A stretch of 64,000 nt of DNA from Croceitalea marina (GTDB lineage: Bacteria; Bacteroidota; Bacteroidia; Flavobacteriales; Flavobacteriaceae), in assembly GCF_042684265.1 (NCBI RefSeq), contig NZ_JBHULB010000007.1, positions 248,001 to 312,000 of the forward strand, read 5' to 3'. This document shows, piece by piece, positions 8,309 through 17,697 of this stretch (positions are counted from its first letter, which is position 1; the number at the start of each line of letters is the position of its first letter). The translations under genes were made by a program, and so were the position numbers. The notes beneath the pieces were generated by a model, which had not been told where the DNA came from, made no database searches, and saw only the letters and a program-made list of their open reading frames with translations.

Positions 8309-10471
8309 TTATCGCATTGCTTTTACTTCATTCAAATCTTCTACAACTTCTAAGGTGAGCGCATTCCAATCCAATAAATTAGTGCGCGCCAACATTTGGG
8401 GTCTATAGTTTGCGCTAGAAACCTCAGCATACTTTTTCCAATGTTTCACCGCAGTTTCCAGCAGCGAAATTGCTTCTTCATGAAATGACTTCGTATCTTC
8501 TTTCATGTAAAAGGCCAATGCTACCGCCGCATCTATTTTATCTGCATAGTAGTTGCCCAAATGCCCCATAGCCTTTATATCATCTAAAAGTGTTTTGTTT
8601 TCAGAGGATAGCCCATCAGCACCCTCTAGCTTATCGGCACCCATTAATGCCACCTTTGCATATGCTCTTAATTCTTCGGAAACATCTAAAGGGGTCTTGT
8701 AAGAGATTTTCAAACCTTCCGTTTTGGCCTTTACATAGTCATTTGGATTAAGCATACCCCCACCTTGAACCGTAGGATTATCCATAAAATCCGTAACCCG
8801 TCTGAAACCTCCCTCGACCGGTCTGGCAAGGCATGCTTCAGGAGACCAGAGATGATCCCAATCGCGCCAATGAAAACTATTAACCTTGGGAATAATTCTT
8901 GACGCCGATTCCCAAACGGATTTTAACTCTTTTGCAGTAAGACCTTTATGATGTTGTTCTATTTTTCGTTCAAAAAAGTTATCGCTCAAATCATTCTCAT
9001 ACCCCAAGCGCCCCCACAACATAAAATTGTACCAGTGTTTTTTTATTTCTAGTTCACCCGAAAGTTCTTGGCTCTTACTTATAAATTCCCTACCCCATAC
9101 ATAACCGTCGGAGCCATAATAATAACCGGCTGTTTCCTTTTTTGGAAGGTGTCGTAAAAATTCACGCACATAATCGGAATCTCCCCAACGATAAACAAAA
9201 ATGTCATCGTTTCGTAAGTTCCACCATGACTTCAAATTATAAGATTTCATAGTCTCTAGGTGCGAATTTGCGAATGGAGGATTGGTGATAGAAAACAGTC
9301 GAGCTTTAGCGTATTTAAAACTTACTTCAAATGAATCTGGATAGTTTTTGAAGTATTTCATTATTTGGTCCATATCGGAATACCAAACCCTATGAATAAA
9401 GGCTACTTCCCTTTTGGGCTGAATAGCTTTAGCATCTATTATGCCCAGGCCATAAGTCTCCCAAAGCCATTGCTCCCTATTGTATCCTTCCCAACTGGGC
9501 GGCATGTATTCACCGGCAGTTACTCCTATTCCTTTTACATCAGGATATGTGAGTAAAAATATTTTAACCGCTTCACGGTAATAAGCGATGGTCTTCTTAT
9601 TGTTGATTTGGTGTGATATACCGTACTTACCTGGTTTTTCTTCCCAAATCTTTCTGCCAAATGTTTTATGATAGGGCTCAACAGGATTTGCGACACTGTT
9701 CGGGCAAATATTCCATGTAATCCAATATACATCAATACCTCTCTTTTTTGCGTGGGCCATTACCTTTTTCCAAAAAGCAATCTTTTCATCAATAGTTATT
9801 TTTTTTACCGTTTTAAGGTTTTGCATCACATTGGTCGTCACCAACTGAGGATCTCCCCACTCATTTTCCCTACCCAATGGTTTTAGGGTAGTTACCTTAA
9901 CATCATCTAAAGCGATATCAGGATAATCGGGCAGTTTTATCATAGATGGAAAAGGATGTGGGTTCCACAGCGATAAAGTATTATACCTGTGGATGGCCAT
10001 ATCATCAATAAATTCTTCCCAAAACTCCCAACTCCACATTTCTAAGATATTGCGCTGGGCAGCATCTCCGGAATCATCGTAACTTGGTGTGCGGGCATCT
10101 AGTGGAATATTAAATTTGATGCCTCTTTTTTCAAGAAAGGGTTTACACTCTTTATCGGTTATAATTTTATAGATTTCTATTTGTTCAGCAACCTCTAAAC
10201 CACCATAAAGTAGGCCCTTACCATCACCTCCATAGATATTGACTTGTTTGCCATCGACCCTGACTTTAAATGCCTGGGAAACCAGATTTATAGAATCTAG
10301 TTTAAAATGAAAAGTATAACCTGAGAATTTTTCGGAATTGTTTGCGACAGCACTATTTATCCGTTGCTTAGCAAAATCTATATCGACCCTATTTTTCGCG
10401 TATAGGTTGGTCTTTAAAAAGAAGCTTATGCCTAACAGAAGAAAAACAAACGCTATTGTTTTTTTCTTCAT
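8309..10471 (-). CDS. Exported putative glycoside hydrolase, alpha-glucuronidase/GH20b-like N-domain
   Basis: 720 residues when started at the ATG at 10471, which opens directly into a signal peptide (MKKKTIAFVFLLLG...). Nineteen extra in-frame residues upstream are not signal-like and are left out. Residues about 40-120 look like the small alpha/beta domain found before the barrel in alpha-glucuronidases and GH20 enzymes, ending in GLLYGGLEVAEQI. The next 400 residues start with RGIKFNIPLDARTPSY and are rich in Trp, Tyr, Asp and Glu (for example YWITWNICP, GVTAGEYMPP, YYYGSDGYVWGRE), as in a TIM-barrel glycosidase; the C-terminal 150 residues are helical. It stands at the head of the sugar-acid gene string, so it may release the sugar that is then catabolised. 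I cannot assign a CAZy family or substrate. Confidence 0.6.
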   Translation of the reverse strand: MKKKTIAFVFLLLGISFFLKTNLYAKNRVDIDFAKQRINSAVANNSEKFSGYTFHFKLDSINLVSQAFKVRVDGKQVNIYGGDGKGLLYGGLEVAEQIEIYKIITDKECKPFLEKRGIKFNIPLDARTPSYDDSGDAAQRNILEMWSWEFWEEFIDDMAIHRYNTLSLWNPHPFPSMIKLPDYPDIALDDVKVTTLKPLGRENEWGDPQLVTTNVMQNLKTVKKITIDEKIAFWKKVMAHAKKRGIDVYWITWNICPNSVANPVEPYHKTFGRKIWEEKPGKYGISHQINNKKTIAYYREAVKIFLLTYPDVKGIGVTAGEYMPPSWEGYNREQWLWETYGLGIIDAKAIQPKREVAFIHRVWYSDMDQIMKYFKNYPDSFEVSFKYAKARLFSITNPPFANSHLETMKSYNLKSWWNLRNDDIFVYRWGDSDYVREFLRHLPKKETAGYYYGSDGYVWGREFISKSQELSGELEIKKHWYNFMLWGRLGYENDLSDNFFERKIEQHHKGLTAKELKSVWESASRIIPKVNSFHWRDWDHLWSPEACLARPVEGGFRRVTDFMDNPTVQGGGMLNPNDYVKAKTEGLKISYKTPLDVSEELRAYAKVALMGADKLEGADGLSSENKTLLDDIKAMGHLGNYYADKIDAAVALAFYMKEDTKSFHEEAISLLETAVKHWKKYAEVSSANYRPQMLARTNLLDWNALTLEVVEDLNEVKAMR

Positions 10472-10633
10472 CGAAAATAGACCGAGACCAATTTGATTAC
10501 CCATTTTAACAAAGGCTTTGCGCGCCAATTACTATGAATGTTAAAATTAGGCAATGCACCTGCCAAAGGTTTAGCATCATGTTCTAAAGACTAACACAAA
10601 TGATTAATCTCTGAGCCAATAAAAACCGGAAAG

Positions 10634-10816
10634 TTATTGCTCAATATCCCTGGCCTCGAAACCTACCAGTTCATTATCTTGAAATTGAGGACTAATTTCA
10701 ATAGGGTTGCAGCATACCTCACAATCTTCGACATAGGTTTGATTGGAAATGGAAGTATCTAAAAGCATCGATATTTCTTCCCAACAGTATGGGCATTGAA
10801 AAAAGTGCTCAAACAT
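10634..10816 (-). CDS. CPXCG-motif cysteine-rich small protein
   Basis: 60 residues with two Cys pairs (CPYC at 8-11 and CEVC near 33-36) that would make a zinc ribbon, plus an acidic C-terminus. It matches the short CPXCG family of unknown function found in many Proteobacteria and Bacteroidota. One base separates its start from the TolC gene stop, so it is probably co-transcribed with the efflux genes, although no functional link is known. Confidence 0.8.
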   Translation of the reverse strand: MFEHFFQCPYCWEEISMLLDTSISNQTYVEDCEVCCNPIEISPQFQDNELVGFEARDIEQ

Positions 10817-10817
10817 C

Positions 10818-12143
10818 TTATAAAGCTATATTTAACAATTGTCCCGTCAGCTGTAACAGCTGCAGTTCGGCGAGTTTTGCGTTATATTTTGCCAGGTTTT
10901 TACTGGTCTTTGCATTTAATAAATTCAACTGTGCTTGGCGAAGTTCTACCGAAGTGATCTGACCGAGTTTATAACGCTCGCTCGAACGTTCATAATTGTT
11001 CACAGCTGTGGATACATTCTGTTCTTGCAAACGGTAAATCTGGAGTCTATTTTCATAGTTGCCTTTAGAATTGGCAATATCCCTAAGTATCTCTTGTTTT
11101 ATCTGCTGTTGCAAGGTTTCTTGAGAATCCAGTAAAATTTTCGCATTCTTGATTTGGGTAATTCCGGTTCCACCATTAAAAAGATTCCATGATAAATTTA
11201 CCCCGGCAGAAAATCCTGTTGAAGCACTAGAGGCCAAGAAATTTGTAGCAGGAAAATTACCTTCGTTCCACCCATAAGAACCCGTAAGACCTATGGTAGG
11301 AAGTAAGACCGATTTCCCGGCCTTTAAATTATAATCATTGATCATGATGTTCTTTTCCGCCTGTAGCATTCGAATATTATTTGACTCACCCTCATTTAAA
11401 AACTCCTCTAAAACAATCTTATTTGTAAAGGTTATTGTAGTATCAACCTTAAAGTTAACATCCAAATCTCTGTTCAACAATACGTTCAAATCGCGTTGGG
11501 TATTCATTAAGGCCTGTCTTTCGTTCATCAAATTGATACTATCATTTACCAAATCGACCTGGGCGTTTAAAACATCTAATTTGTTATTCTGCCCGTATTC
11601 AAAACTGTACTCCGCTCTTTTTAAACGATTTTCTGTATTCTCGTAAGTGTCTTTGAGAACCCCTATATTCTCTGTAATTCTTGCTACCTCAAAATACACA
11701 GTAAACAGTTGCAACATGGTAGTTTCGATAGTTTCACGGGCTTGTAGCTCACTTAAATTGTATTCTTCTTTAAGGCGTTTGTAATTGTACCACCTACCCA
11801 AACCATCGAATAAGGTATAGTTAAGATTAAGGGAGGCATTGTATCGGGTTGTTTCTGCTCCATCAATGGCCCTTACCGAGCCATCTTGAAATGTGGCCTC
11901 TTGATCGTTATTGTCATATGAAGCTCCAGTATTCGCAGTTAGGGAAGGTAAAAAACCAGAATTCAATACCCCTTTATTGTTTTCGGCGACCTTTACATTG
12001 TTTTTGGCGATGACGATACCGAAATTGTTCTCTAAAGTGAGTTTTACCGCTTCCTCTTTGGTTAGTTTTTCCTCTTGACCTTGTAATGGAAGTATCAAAA
12101 CCATTAAAAATATCGGAAGTAAAATGTATGTTGTTCGCATCAC
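10818..12143 (-). CDS. TolC-family outer membrane efflux channel
   Basis: 441 residues with a signal peptide (cleavage likely after the Gln-rich LPLQGQ) and two long helical hairpin repeats typical of outer membrane efflux proteins. The family landmarks are the LTLENNFGI opening and two long coiled segments with YN/YE anchors, the second ending near the C-terminus in LNLLNAKT. It completes a tripartite pump with the RND transporter (7 bases upstream of its start) and adaptor. The order adaptor-pump-channel on one strand indicates a single transcript. Confidence 0.9.
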   Translation of the reverse strand: MMRTTYILLPIFLMVLILPLQGQEEKLTKEEAVKLTLENNFGIVIAKNNVKVAENNKGVLNSGFLPSLTANTGASYDNNDQEATFQDGSVRAIDGAETTRYNASLNLNYTLFDGLGRWYNYKRLKEEYNLSELQARETIETTMLQLFTVYFEVARITENIGVLKDTYENTENRLKRAEYSFEYGQNNKLDVLNAQVDLVNDSINLMNERQALMNTQRDLNVLLNRDLDVNFKVDTTITFTNKIVLEEFLNEGESNNIRMLQAEKNIMINDYNLKAGKSVLLPTIGLTGSYGWNEGNFPATNFLASSASTGFSAGVNLSWNLFNGGTGITQIKNAKILLDSQETLQQQIKQEILRDIANSKGNYENRLQIYRLQEQNVSTAVNNYERSSERYKLGQITSVELRQAQLNLLNAKTSKNLAKYNAKLAELQLLQLTGQLLNIAL

Positions 12144-12150
12144 GTTTCTT

Positions 12151-15100
12151 CTAATTATTTTGAGGTTTTTCCGTCAACACCATATGTTCTTCTTCTTTCT
12201 GCTCTTTTATAGCGCGTTCTACTTCTTCTTTACTGATTTTATTACCCGTAATCAGCCATTTCACGCCAACTTTTACACTGTTACTAAACGAAAGAAACAA
12301 CGGTAATAATAACAAAGTTAAAATAGTAGCGAAACCAATTCCGTAAGCAATGGAGATGGCCATAGGTTTTAAAAATTGGGCCTGCCTACTTTTCTCAAGT
12401 AATAGCGGTGCCAATCCGGCGATTGTGGTAATAGAGGTTAGAAAAATAGCCCTAAATCTGGAGCGGCCAGCTTCAAAAATAGCATCATCAAAACGCATAC
12501 CTTCTCTAAGGTTGCCGTTGAATTTGCCAATTAGTACCAATCCGTCATTGACCATAATACCGATGAGTGCAATAATACCCAACATCGAAAGAATATTTAT
12601 CGGAAAACCATGAATCCAATGCCCCCAAGATACCGCGGTCAGGCTAAAAGGTACCAGAAGCAATAAAAGTAAAGGCTGGCTGAAACTTCTAAAGGTGAAA
12701 GCTATGGTGATATAGATTAGAAATAATACTGATAACCCAACAAAATTCAAAGAGTTCATCAGTTTCAATCGTTCTCTGTTTTGCCCTTCATAAGATGCTG
12801 TAACCGTAGGGTATTTTGACTGTATCTCTGGCATAATATCATTCTGGATCCAACTCATGATATCAGGCGCACTAGTAGTTTCGGCGTTCTTTAAATCTGC
12901 ATTAATTTGAATTTCTCTTTGCCCGGCCAAATGATTTATGGCCACATCACCTCGAGCAATTGTATAATTTGCGATTTCTTTTAGGGGTACTCGAGAGCCC
13001 GCAGGGGTAACCACACGCATCTCATCCAAATCGGTAATGGAAGATCTGTTTTCTTTATCATAGCGTACCCAAACCCGAATTTCATCTTGTCCGCGTTGAA
13101 AGCGTTGTGCCTGAACACCAAAGAATCCTGACCGCACTTGGCTCATCACCATTCTAAGATCTAAACCCAATGCATAGGCATTTTCTTTAAGTTCTAATTG
13201 TATTTCTTTTATACCTGCCGGATCATTATCCGCTACATCTTTGAGCAATGAGTTATTGAGTAAGGCGGATTTTAATTCGCCCTTGGCAGCCTTTAACTCT
13301 TGAATGTTGTTGCCCAACAAAGAAACTGACACGGGCGAACCACCAAAATTACCGCCCGAACCATAAATTAGACTTTCAACGCCGATTACAGGCCCTACCA
13401 GTTCTTCTAACCGAGTCGTAATCAAATCTGCCCTGATGGCATCCGGTCTTTCTTCCCCTGGCAATAAGTTTATTGTCAGCGTTGCGCTTGATGCACCAGG
13501 ACCTACGTTTTTAATCATATTCTCAAAGAGCATTTTATCAGTACCCTTTAAGTATTTTTCTGTCAGCTCTTGGTTAACGATAACTGCTTTTTCTTCGATT
13601 AAGCTGATGATAGAATCTGTAATTTTCTCGTTGGTTCCATTAGGCATCAACAATTCAATTGCTACTCGATCACTCGCAATTCGAGGAAAAAAGGCGGTTC
13701 TGATAATTCCGCCACCTATCGAACCAAAAGTGAGTATCAATGCCATTAGAAATAAGGCAAAGGTCAGTATCTTGTATTTTATGGCAAATCGCAGTGCAGG
13801 GCTATATAGTTTATCGCGCATCCAGACCATAAATCGGTCTCCTGCTTTATTGATTATCCGAAGTTTTGCAAAAAGTTTTGCAATCCCCTTCTTAGGTTCA
13901 TCAGACTGTTTTTTTAAAGCTTTTGAGTGGGCCAAATGTGCAGGCAAAATGATAAGGGCCTCTATCAAAGACACCACAAGTGTAAGAATTACTATAACAG
14001 AGACCTCACCAAAAAAGTTACCTATTCGACCATCTAGAAAAAGGAAAATAGAAAATGCCAGAATCGTGGTGATAATTGCAGAAACTATTGGCGGAATAAC
14101 CTCCATCGTTCCATCTACGGCAGCCTGTATCGGGCTTTTTCCTTTTTCGTAATGTTGGTAGATATTTTCTGCTATTACAATACCATCATCTACCAAAATA
14201 CCTATTACGATAATCATCCCAAATAACGATAACACATTAATAGTAACATCGAAGTACCCAGCAAAAACAAACATCCCTAAAAAAGCCACAGGAAGTCCAA
14301 AAGCTACCCAAAATGCCAATCTTGTATTTAGGAATAGGGATAGAAATATGAGAACCAATATCATTCCCACAATGGCATTTTCTGCCAGTAATTCCGTTCG
14401 TTGCGTTAGTGTTATAGACCGATCATCTACAATACTTAACCTTACGTTATTATATTTTTGGTTAAAATCTTTTACATATTCTTTTACCTTCTCGGCCGCA
14501 CCGATCAAATCTTCCGTATTGGTGCTGGTTATTGAAATATTTACCGCTAAATCTCCATTGAAGTAAGATGTATTTGGTGTTTCAGAAAACCGGTCACGTA
14601 TTTCAGCAACATCTTTTAATCTGATGGAACGCCCTGAAGTATCCCCTCTTACTACAATATTAGAAAGTTCATCACCATAATATGAGCGATTATTGGCTCT
14701 AATCAAGTATTCTTCAGCATTTGTTTTGATATTACCCCCAGTTACCAAAATGTTCGCATTTGTTACGGCTTGAGCTACATCACTAAAGGATAGGTTAAAA
14801 GCAAGTAGGTCATTTTCATTGACGGCAATTTCTATTTCTTCTTCAGGATATCCGGAAACGGCAATTTGAGAGATACCATCCAAAGCGCGTAGATCATTTT
14901 CTACCTGTCTACCGATTTGTTTTAAGGTAGCCAGAGAAATGGCATCGCCACTTATAGCAAAACTGATCGTCTGCCTGACTGCTTCTAGCTTAGAAACTAC
15001 CAAGGGTTCCATACCTGTAGGGAAAGTGGGTACCCTATCCACAGCATTTTTAACCTCTAACAACATGAAATCGATATCCTGTCCTTTTTCAATTTCCACA

Positions 15101-15378
15101 TTGATGGAACCGGAATTCTCTCTTGAGGTAGATGTAACCCTGTCAACACCTTGAAGTCCTTTTAAGTTGTCTTCAATCTTGAGCACGATGCCTTCTTCGA
15201 TTTCTTGGGGCGAAGCACCGGGATACGTAATACTTATTAAAACATTTTGGGACTCAGTAAGTGGAAAAAATGAGGATTTTAAAGAATATGCACCAACAAT
15301 CCCAAATATAAAGAAGGCAATGATGATGACATTAACGGCAACATGATACTTGATAAAGTATTCTATTATCTTTCTCAT
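12151..15378 (-). CDS. RND-family inner membrane efflux pump (AcrB/MexB class)
   Basis: 1075 residues with the full RND plan: TM1, a large periplasmic loop, TM2-6, a second loop, TM7-12. The proton-relay Asp pair is present in TM4 (GILVDDGIVIAENI), and TM10 carries GIMVNDGLVLIG. The start of the first loop (SSFFPLTESQ..ISITYPGASPQEIEEGI) is typical of Hae1/AcrB-like drug exporters, not of CzcA metal pumps. It overlaps the adaptor stop codon by 4 bases. Substrate is unknown. Confidence 0.92.
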   Translation of the reverse strand: MRKIIEYFIKYHVAVNVIIIAFFIFGIVGAYSLKSSFFPLTESQNVLISITYPGASPQEIEEGIVLKIEDNLKGLQGVDRVTSTSRENSGSINVEIEKGQDIDFMLLEVKNAVDRVPTFPTGMEPLVVSKLEAVRQTISFAISGDAISLATLKQIGRQVENDLRALDGISQIAVSGYPEEEIEIAVNENDLLAFNLSFSDVAQAVTNANILVTGGNIKTNAEEYLIRANNRSYYGDELSNIVVRGDTSGRSIRLKDVAEIRDRFSETPNTSYFNGDLAVNISITSTNTEDLIGAAEKVKEYVKDFNQKYNNVRLSIVDDRSITLTQRTELLAENAIVGMILVLIFLSLFLNTRLAFWVAFGLPVAFLGMFVFAGYFDVTINVLSLFGMIIVIGILVDDGIVIAENIYQHYEKGKSPIQAAVDGTMEVIPPIVSAIITTILAFSIFLFLDGRIGNFFGEVSVIVILTLVVSLIEALIILPAHLAHSKALKKQSDEPKKGIAKLFAKLRIINKAGDRFMVWMRDKLYSPALRFAIKYKILTFALFLMALILTFGSIGGGIIRTAFFPRIASDRVAIELLMPNGTNEKITDSIISLIEEKAVIVNQELTEKYLKGTDKMLFENMIKNVGPGASSATLTINLLPGEERPDAIRADLITTRLEELVGPVIGVESLIYGSGGNFGGSPVSVSLLGNNIQELKAAKGELKSALLNNSLLKDVADNDPAGIKEIQLELKENAYALGLDLRMVMSQVRSGFFGVQAQRFQRGQDEIRVWVRYDKENRSSITDLDEMRVVTPAGSRVPLKEIANYTIARGDVAINHLAGQREIQINADLKNAETTSAPDIMSWIQNDIMPEIQSKYPTVTASYEGQNRERLKLMNSLNFVGLSVLFLIYITIAFTFRSFSQPLLLLLLVPFSLTAVSWGHWIHGFPINILSMLGIIALIGIMVNDGLVLIGKFNGNLREGMRFDDAIFEAGRSRFRAIFLTSITTIAGLAPLLLEKSRQAQFLKPMAISIAYGIGFATILTLLLLPLFLSFSNSVKVGVKWLITGNKISKEEVERAIKEQKEEEHMVLTEKPQNN

Positions 15379-16511
15379 TTCTTGGTTTTTTCAGCGGTCT
15401 CCGCACCGTAAACTTTCACTAGCATTCCCGCATAGGCACCAACTACTGGCTTAGAAATAATCATTTCACCGTTTGGCACATCTTTTAAGACCACTTTTTT
15501 GTCAGTGAAGTAAACAGGGGAAACGTTTATTAAATCTAATATAGAATCTCGAACTACATAAACTTTGCTATTATCTACCAAGAGTGAACGGTCGATCTCT
15601 ATAGCTTCTTTCTCGCTTTTGGCATTGAGTCTTGCCTCTAAATATTGCCCTGCTTTTAAATTCTCACCATTTACTTCGATAAAAGCGGTTATCGTCTGTG
15701 ACGCCTGATCTACCCTACCGTTCAGTCTTACGACCTTTCCAGTATATGATTGGGTGTTGTTAAGGTTGGCCAATTTAACCTCTGCACCGACCTTTAAAAA
15801 ATCAGCATAAGTCTTACTTACCGCAACCTCAAGTTCGTAGGCACCTGTTTTGATAAATTCCCCAAGTTTTTGCCCTGCCCTTACCAATGTTCCTTCGGTT
15901 ACCAAGGCCTCGGTGAGGATGCCCGAAAAAGGAGCTGAAATACTATATTTAGAAAGCCGCTGCTCCAGATTTTTAACGTTATAGTAACTACTAAAGATAC
16001 CGCGACCTGTAATAAAATATTTTTCCTTATCTGAACTTATTTCTGGAAGTTTCGGTGTGGTTCTGTCTAAATCAAAATTAGCCAAATACTTCTGCCACTT
16101 TGGAAAATACTCTGGGTAATCAAGTTGTAGATCTGGCATAATTGAAGTTACCAAATTGTACAGATTGCTTTTTGCCGATTGAACACTTGCATAGTACTCC
16201 GAAGCATCTATTCGAATCAGGGTTTGTCCTTGTTTGTATTCTTGACCTGGTTTAAAGAGCTTGCTGCCAGTTTTAAATATACCCTGAACCTCAGCATAGA
16301 GCTCTACCCTGTTTTTGGCGACTAGATTGCCATTTGCGGATACCACTATTGGTACCATACCATTTTCGACAGTGTCGACAAATACCGTTTTTATAACCTT
16401 CTTAGGTCTTGGCCTTCTGTTTTCCTTACTGTTAATGATGTATTTAGCGGCAAAAATAGATCCTCCGATAATTAGGATTCCTGCCAAGACAGAGATAAGT
16501 ATTTTACGCAT
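15375..16511 (-). CDS. RND efflux periplasmic adaptor subunit (membrane fusion protein)
   Basis: 378 residues: an N-terminal membrane anchor or signal (residues 3-27), a lipoyl-like half motif (VELYAEVQGIFKTG), a central helical hairpin, the second lipoyl half (YSISAPFSGILTEALVTEGTLVRAGQ) and a beta-barrel region. This is the HlyD/AcrA adaptor plan. First gene of the efflux operon; a TAnnTTTG-type promoter lies just upstream. Confidence 0.9.
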   Translation of the reverse strand: MRKILISVLAGILIIGGSIFAAKYIINSKENRRPRPKKVIKTVFVDTVENGMVPIVVSANGNLVAKNRVELYAEVQGIFKTGSKLFKPGQEYKQGQTLIRIDASEYYASVQSAKSNLYNLVTSIMPDLQLDYPEYFPKWQKYLANFDLDRTTPKLPEISSDKEKYFITGRGIFSSYYNVKNLEQRLSKYSISAPFSGILTEALVTEGTLVRAGQKLGEFIKTGAYELEVAVSKTYADFLKVGAEVKLANLNNTQSYTGKVVRLNGRVDQASQTITAFIEVNGENLKAGQYLEARLNAKSEKEAIEIDRSLLVDNSKVYVVRDSILDLINVSPVYFTDKKVVLKDVPNGEMIISKPVVGAYAGMLVKVYGAETAEKTKK

Positions 16512-16533
16512 TAAAGCAGTTGATTAGTGTTTG

Positions 16534-16541
16534 CAAAACTA
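16534..16541 (-). promoter_or_regulatory. Candidate -7 element for the efflux operon
   Basis: On the minus strand this reads TAGTTTTG, an exact match to the Bacteroidota -7 consensus TAnnTTTG, 23 bases before the adaptor ATG. No convincing -33 TTTG is seen at the expected distance, so the call rests on the -7 box and position. Confidence 0.45.
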
Positions 16542-16616
16542 GTGTCAAGATACTAGCTTATTGGTTAAAGATTTCATAAATGTTTAAGGTTTTGCACAAA
16601 CTACAAAACAAAAAAA

Positions 16617-16636
16617 GGGATGCACCTCTGCATCCC
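16617..16636 (-). terminator. Terminator of the leucine-rich-repeat gene
   Basis: An 8-bp perfect stem GGGATGCA/TGCATCCC with a 4-base loop is followed, on the minus strand, by a run of T residues. It lies 28 bases beyond the stop of the LRR gene. Confidence 0.8.
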
Positions 16637-16664
16637 CAAACCAAACAAACTAAAGTATAACTAA

Positions 16665-17555
16665 CTACTCATTATCGTCTACATCCTCAAACTTTGTATC
16701 TGCCAAACGAGCGTTGATTATGGCATTTTCGTTAAATCTTGAATTGTATTTTTCCTCATCTGTATCAAAAACCAAAAATGATTTTGATTTCATTTTTTGT
16801 ATTCCCCTGAAAGATTTAATATTATTATTCTGAATCTGTAATACTTTTAGGCTTGCCAATTGGTCTAGCTCTTCTGGTATTTCACCAGCAAGCTGGTTAT
16901 TTGCCAAAACTAATTCTTCAAGATTTTGAAGATTACCCATTTCTTTAGGGATTTCGCCTTCTAAGGCATTTTCAAAAAGACCTAAAGTTTTAAGGTTTTT
17001 AAGATTACCTAAACTACTTGGTATTAATCCTTTTAAATTGTTACTTGACAAATTAAGAACTTTTAGATTCGAAATATTGCCAAAACTGTCCGGTATATCT
17101 CCAGTTAAAAAATTATTAAACATTGAAAATTCTTCCAAGTTTTGCAGACTGCCTATGCCTTCTGGCAAGCTACCTTTAATTCTATTCATTTCTAGCTTAA
17201 GTACTTTTAAGCGTTTTAATTCTACAATGTCTTTTGGCAAAACTCCCGTTATACTATTAAAAGCGAGATTAAGATTTTCCAACTTTTTAAGTTTACCTAT
17301 ACTTTCTGGTAAATAGCCGTTTAAATTATTATGGAATAAATTGATACTTACAACATGATTTTCCTTGATTTCAATACCTCTCCACGTTGAGACTGGTTCA
17401 TTAAGGTTCCATCCCGTATTCCATCTTTCGCCCTGCGTGCTATTATATAAGTCTAACAGTGCCGCTTTTTCTGTTGAGGGTATTTCCTCGATGGAGGCGA
17501 AAATGAATGTACTCATAAAGAAAAAAGAAAAGCTTAAAAAGGTAAATTTTTTCAT
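16665..17555 (-). CDS. Secreted plant-type leucine-rich-repeat protein
   Basis: 296 residues with a signal peptide (MKKFTFLSFSFFFMSTFIFA) and a plant-type N-cap (ALLDLYNSTQGERWNTGWNL), then about eight 24-residue repeats of the form LxxLxxLxLxxNxLxGxIPxxxGN over residues 75-255. The C-terminal 45 residues are acidic and non-repetitive; no type IX sorting domain is recognisable. Such LRR proteins bind other proteins or glycans, and the partner here is unknown. Transcribed alone, with its own terminator. Confidence 0.82.
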   Translation of the reverse strand: MKKFTFLSFSFFFMSTFIFASIEEIPSTEKAALLDLYNSTQGERWNTGWNLNEPVSTWRGIEIKENHVVSINLFHNNLNGYLPESIGKLKKLENLNLAFNSITGVLPKDIVELKRLKVLKLEMNRIKGSLPEGIGSLQNLEEFSMFNNFLTGDIPDSFGNISNLKVLNLSSNNLKGLIPSSLGNLKNLKTLGLFENALEGEIPKEMGNLQNLEELVLANNQLAGEIPEELDQLASLKVLQIQNNNIKSFRGIQKMKSKSFLVFDTDEEKYNSRFNENAIINARLADTKFEDVDDNE

Positions 17556-17697
17556 ATGGCCTTATTTACAATGATAGGAATTTACCTACAAATTAAATCT
17601 ACTTGTGGTTTACAGCCAAATAAATGCAGTGAATAATTGAAATATTGTTGTGAAAGTGCTAAAAAGTGTGGTGAACTGATTGTTTACTTGTAGGAAT

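Noticed and set aside
13436..14152. Open frame of 238 codons on the plus strand inside the RND pump gene
   Set aside because: It is antisense to a fully conserved RND transporter and has no recognisable domain.
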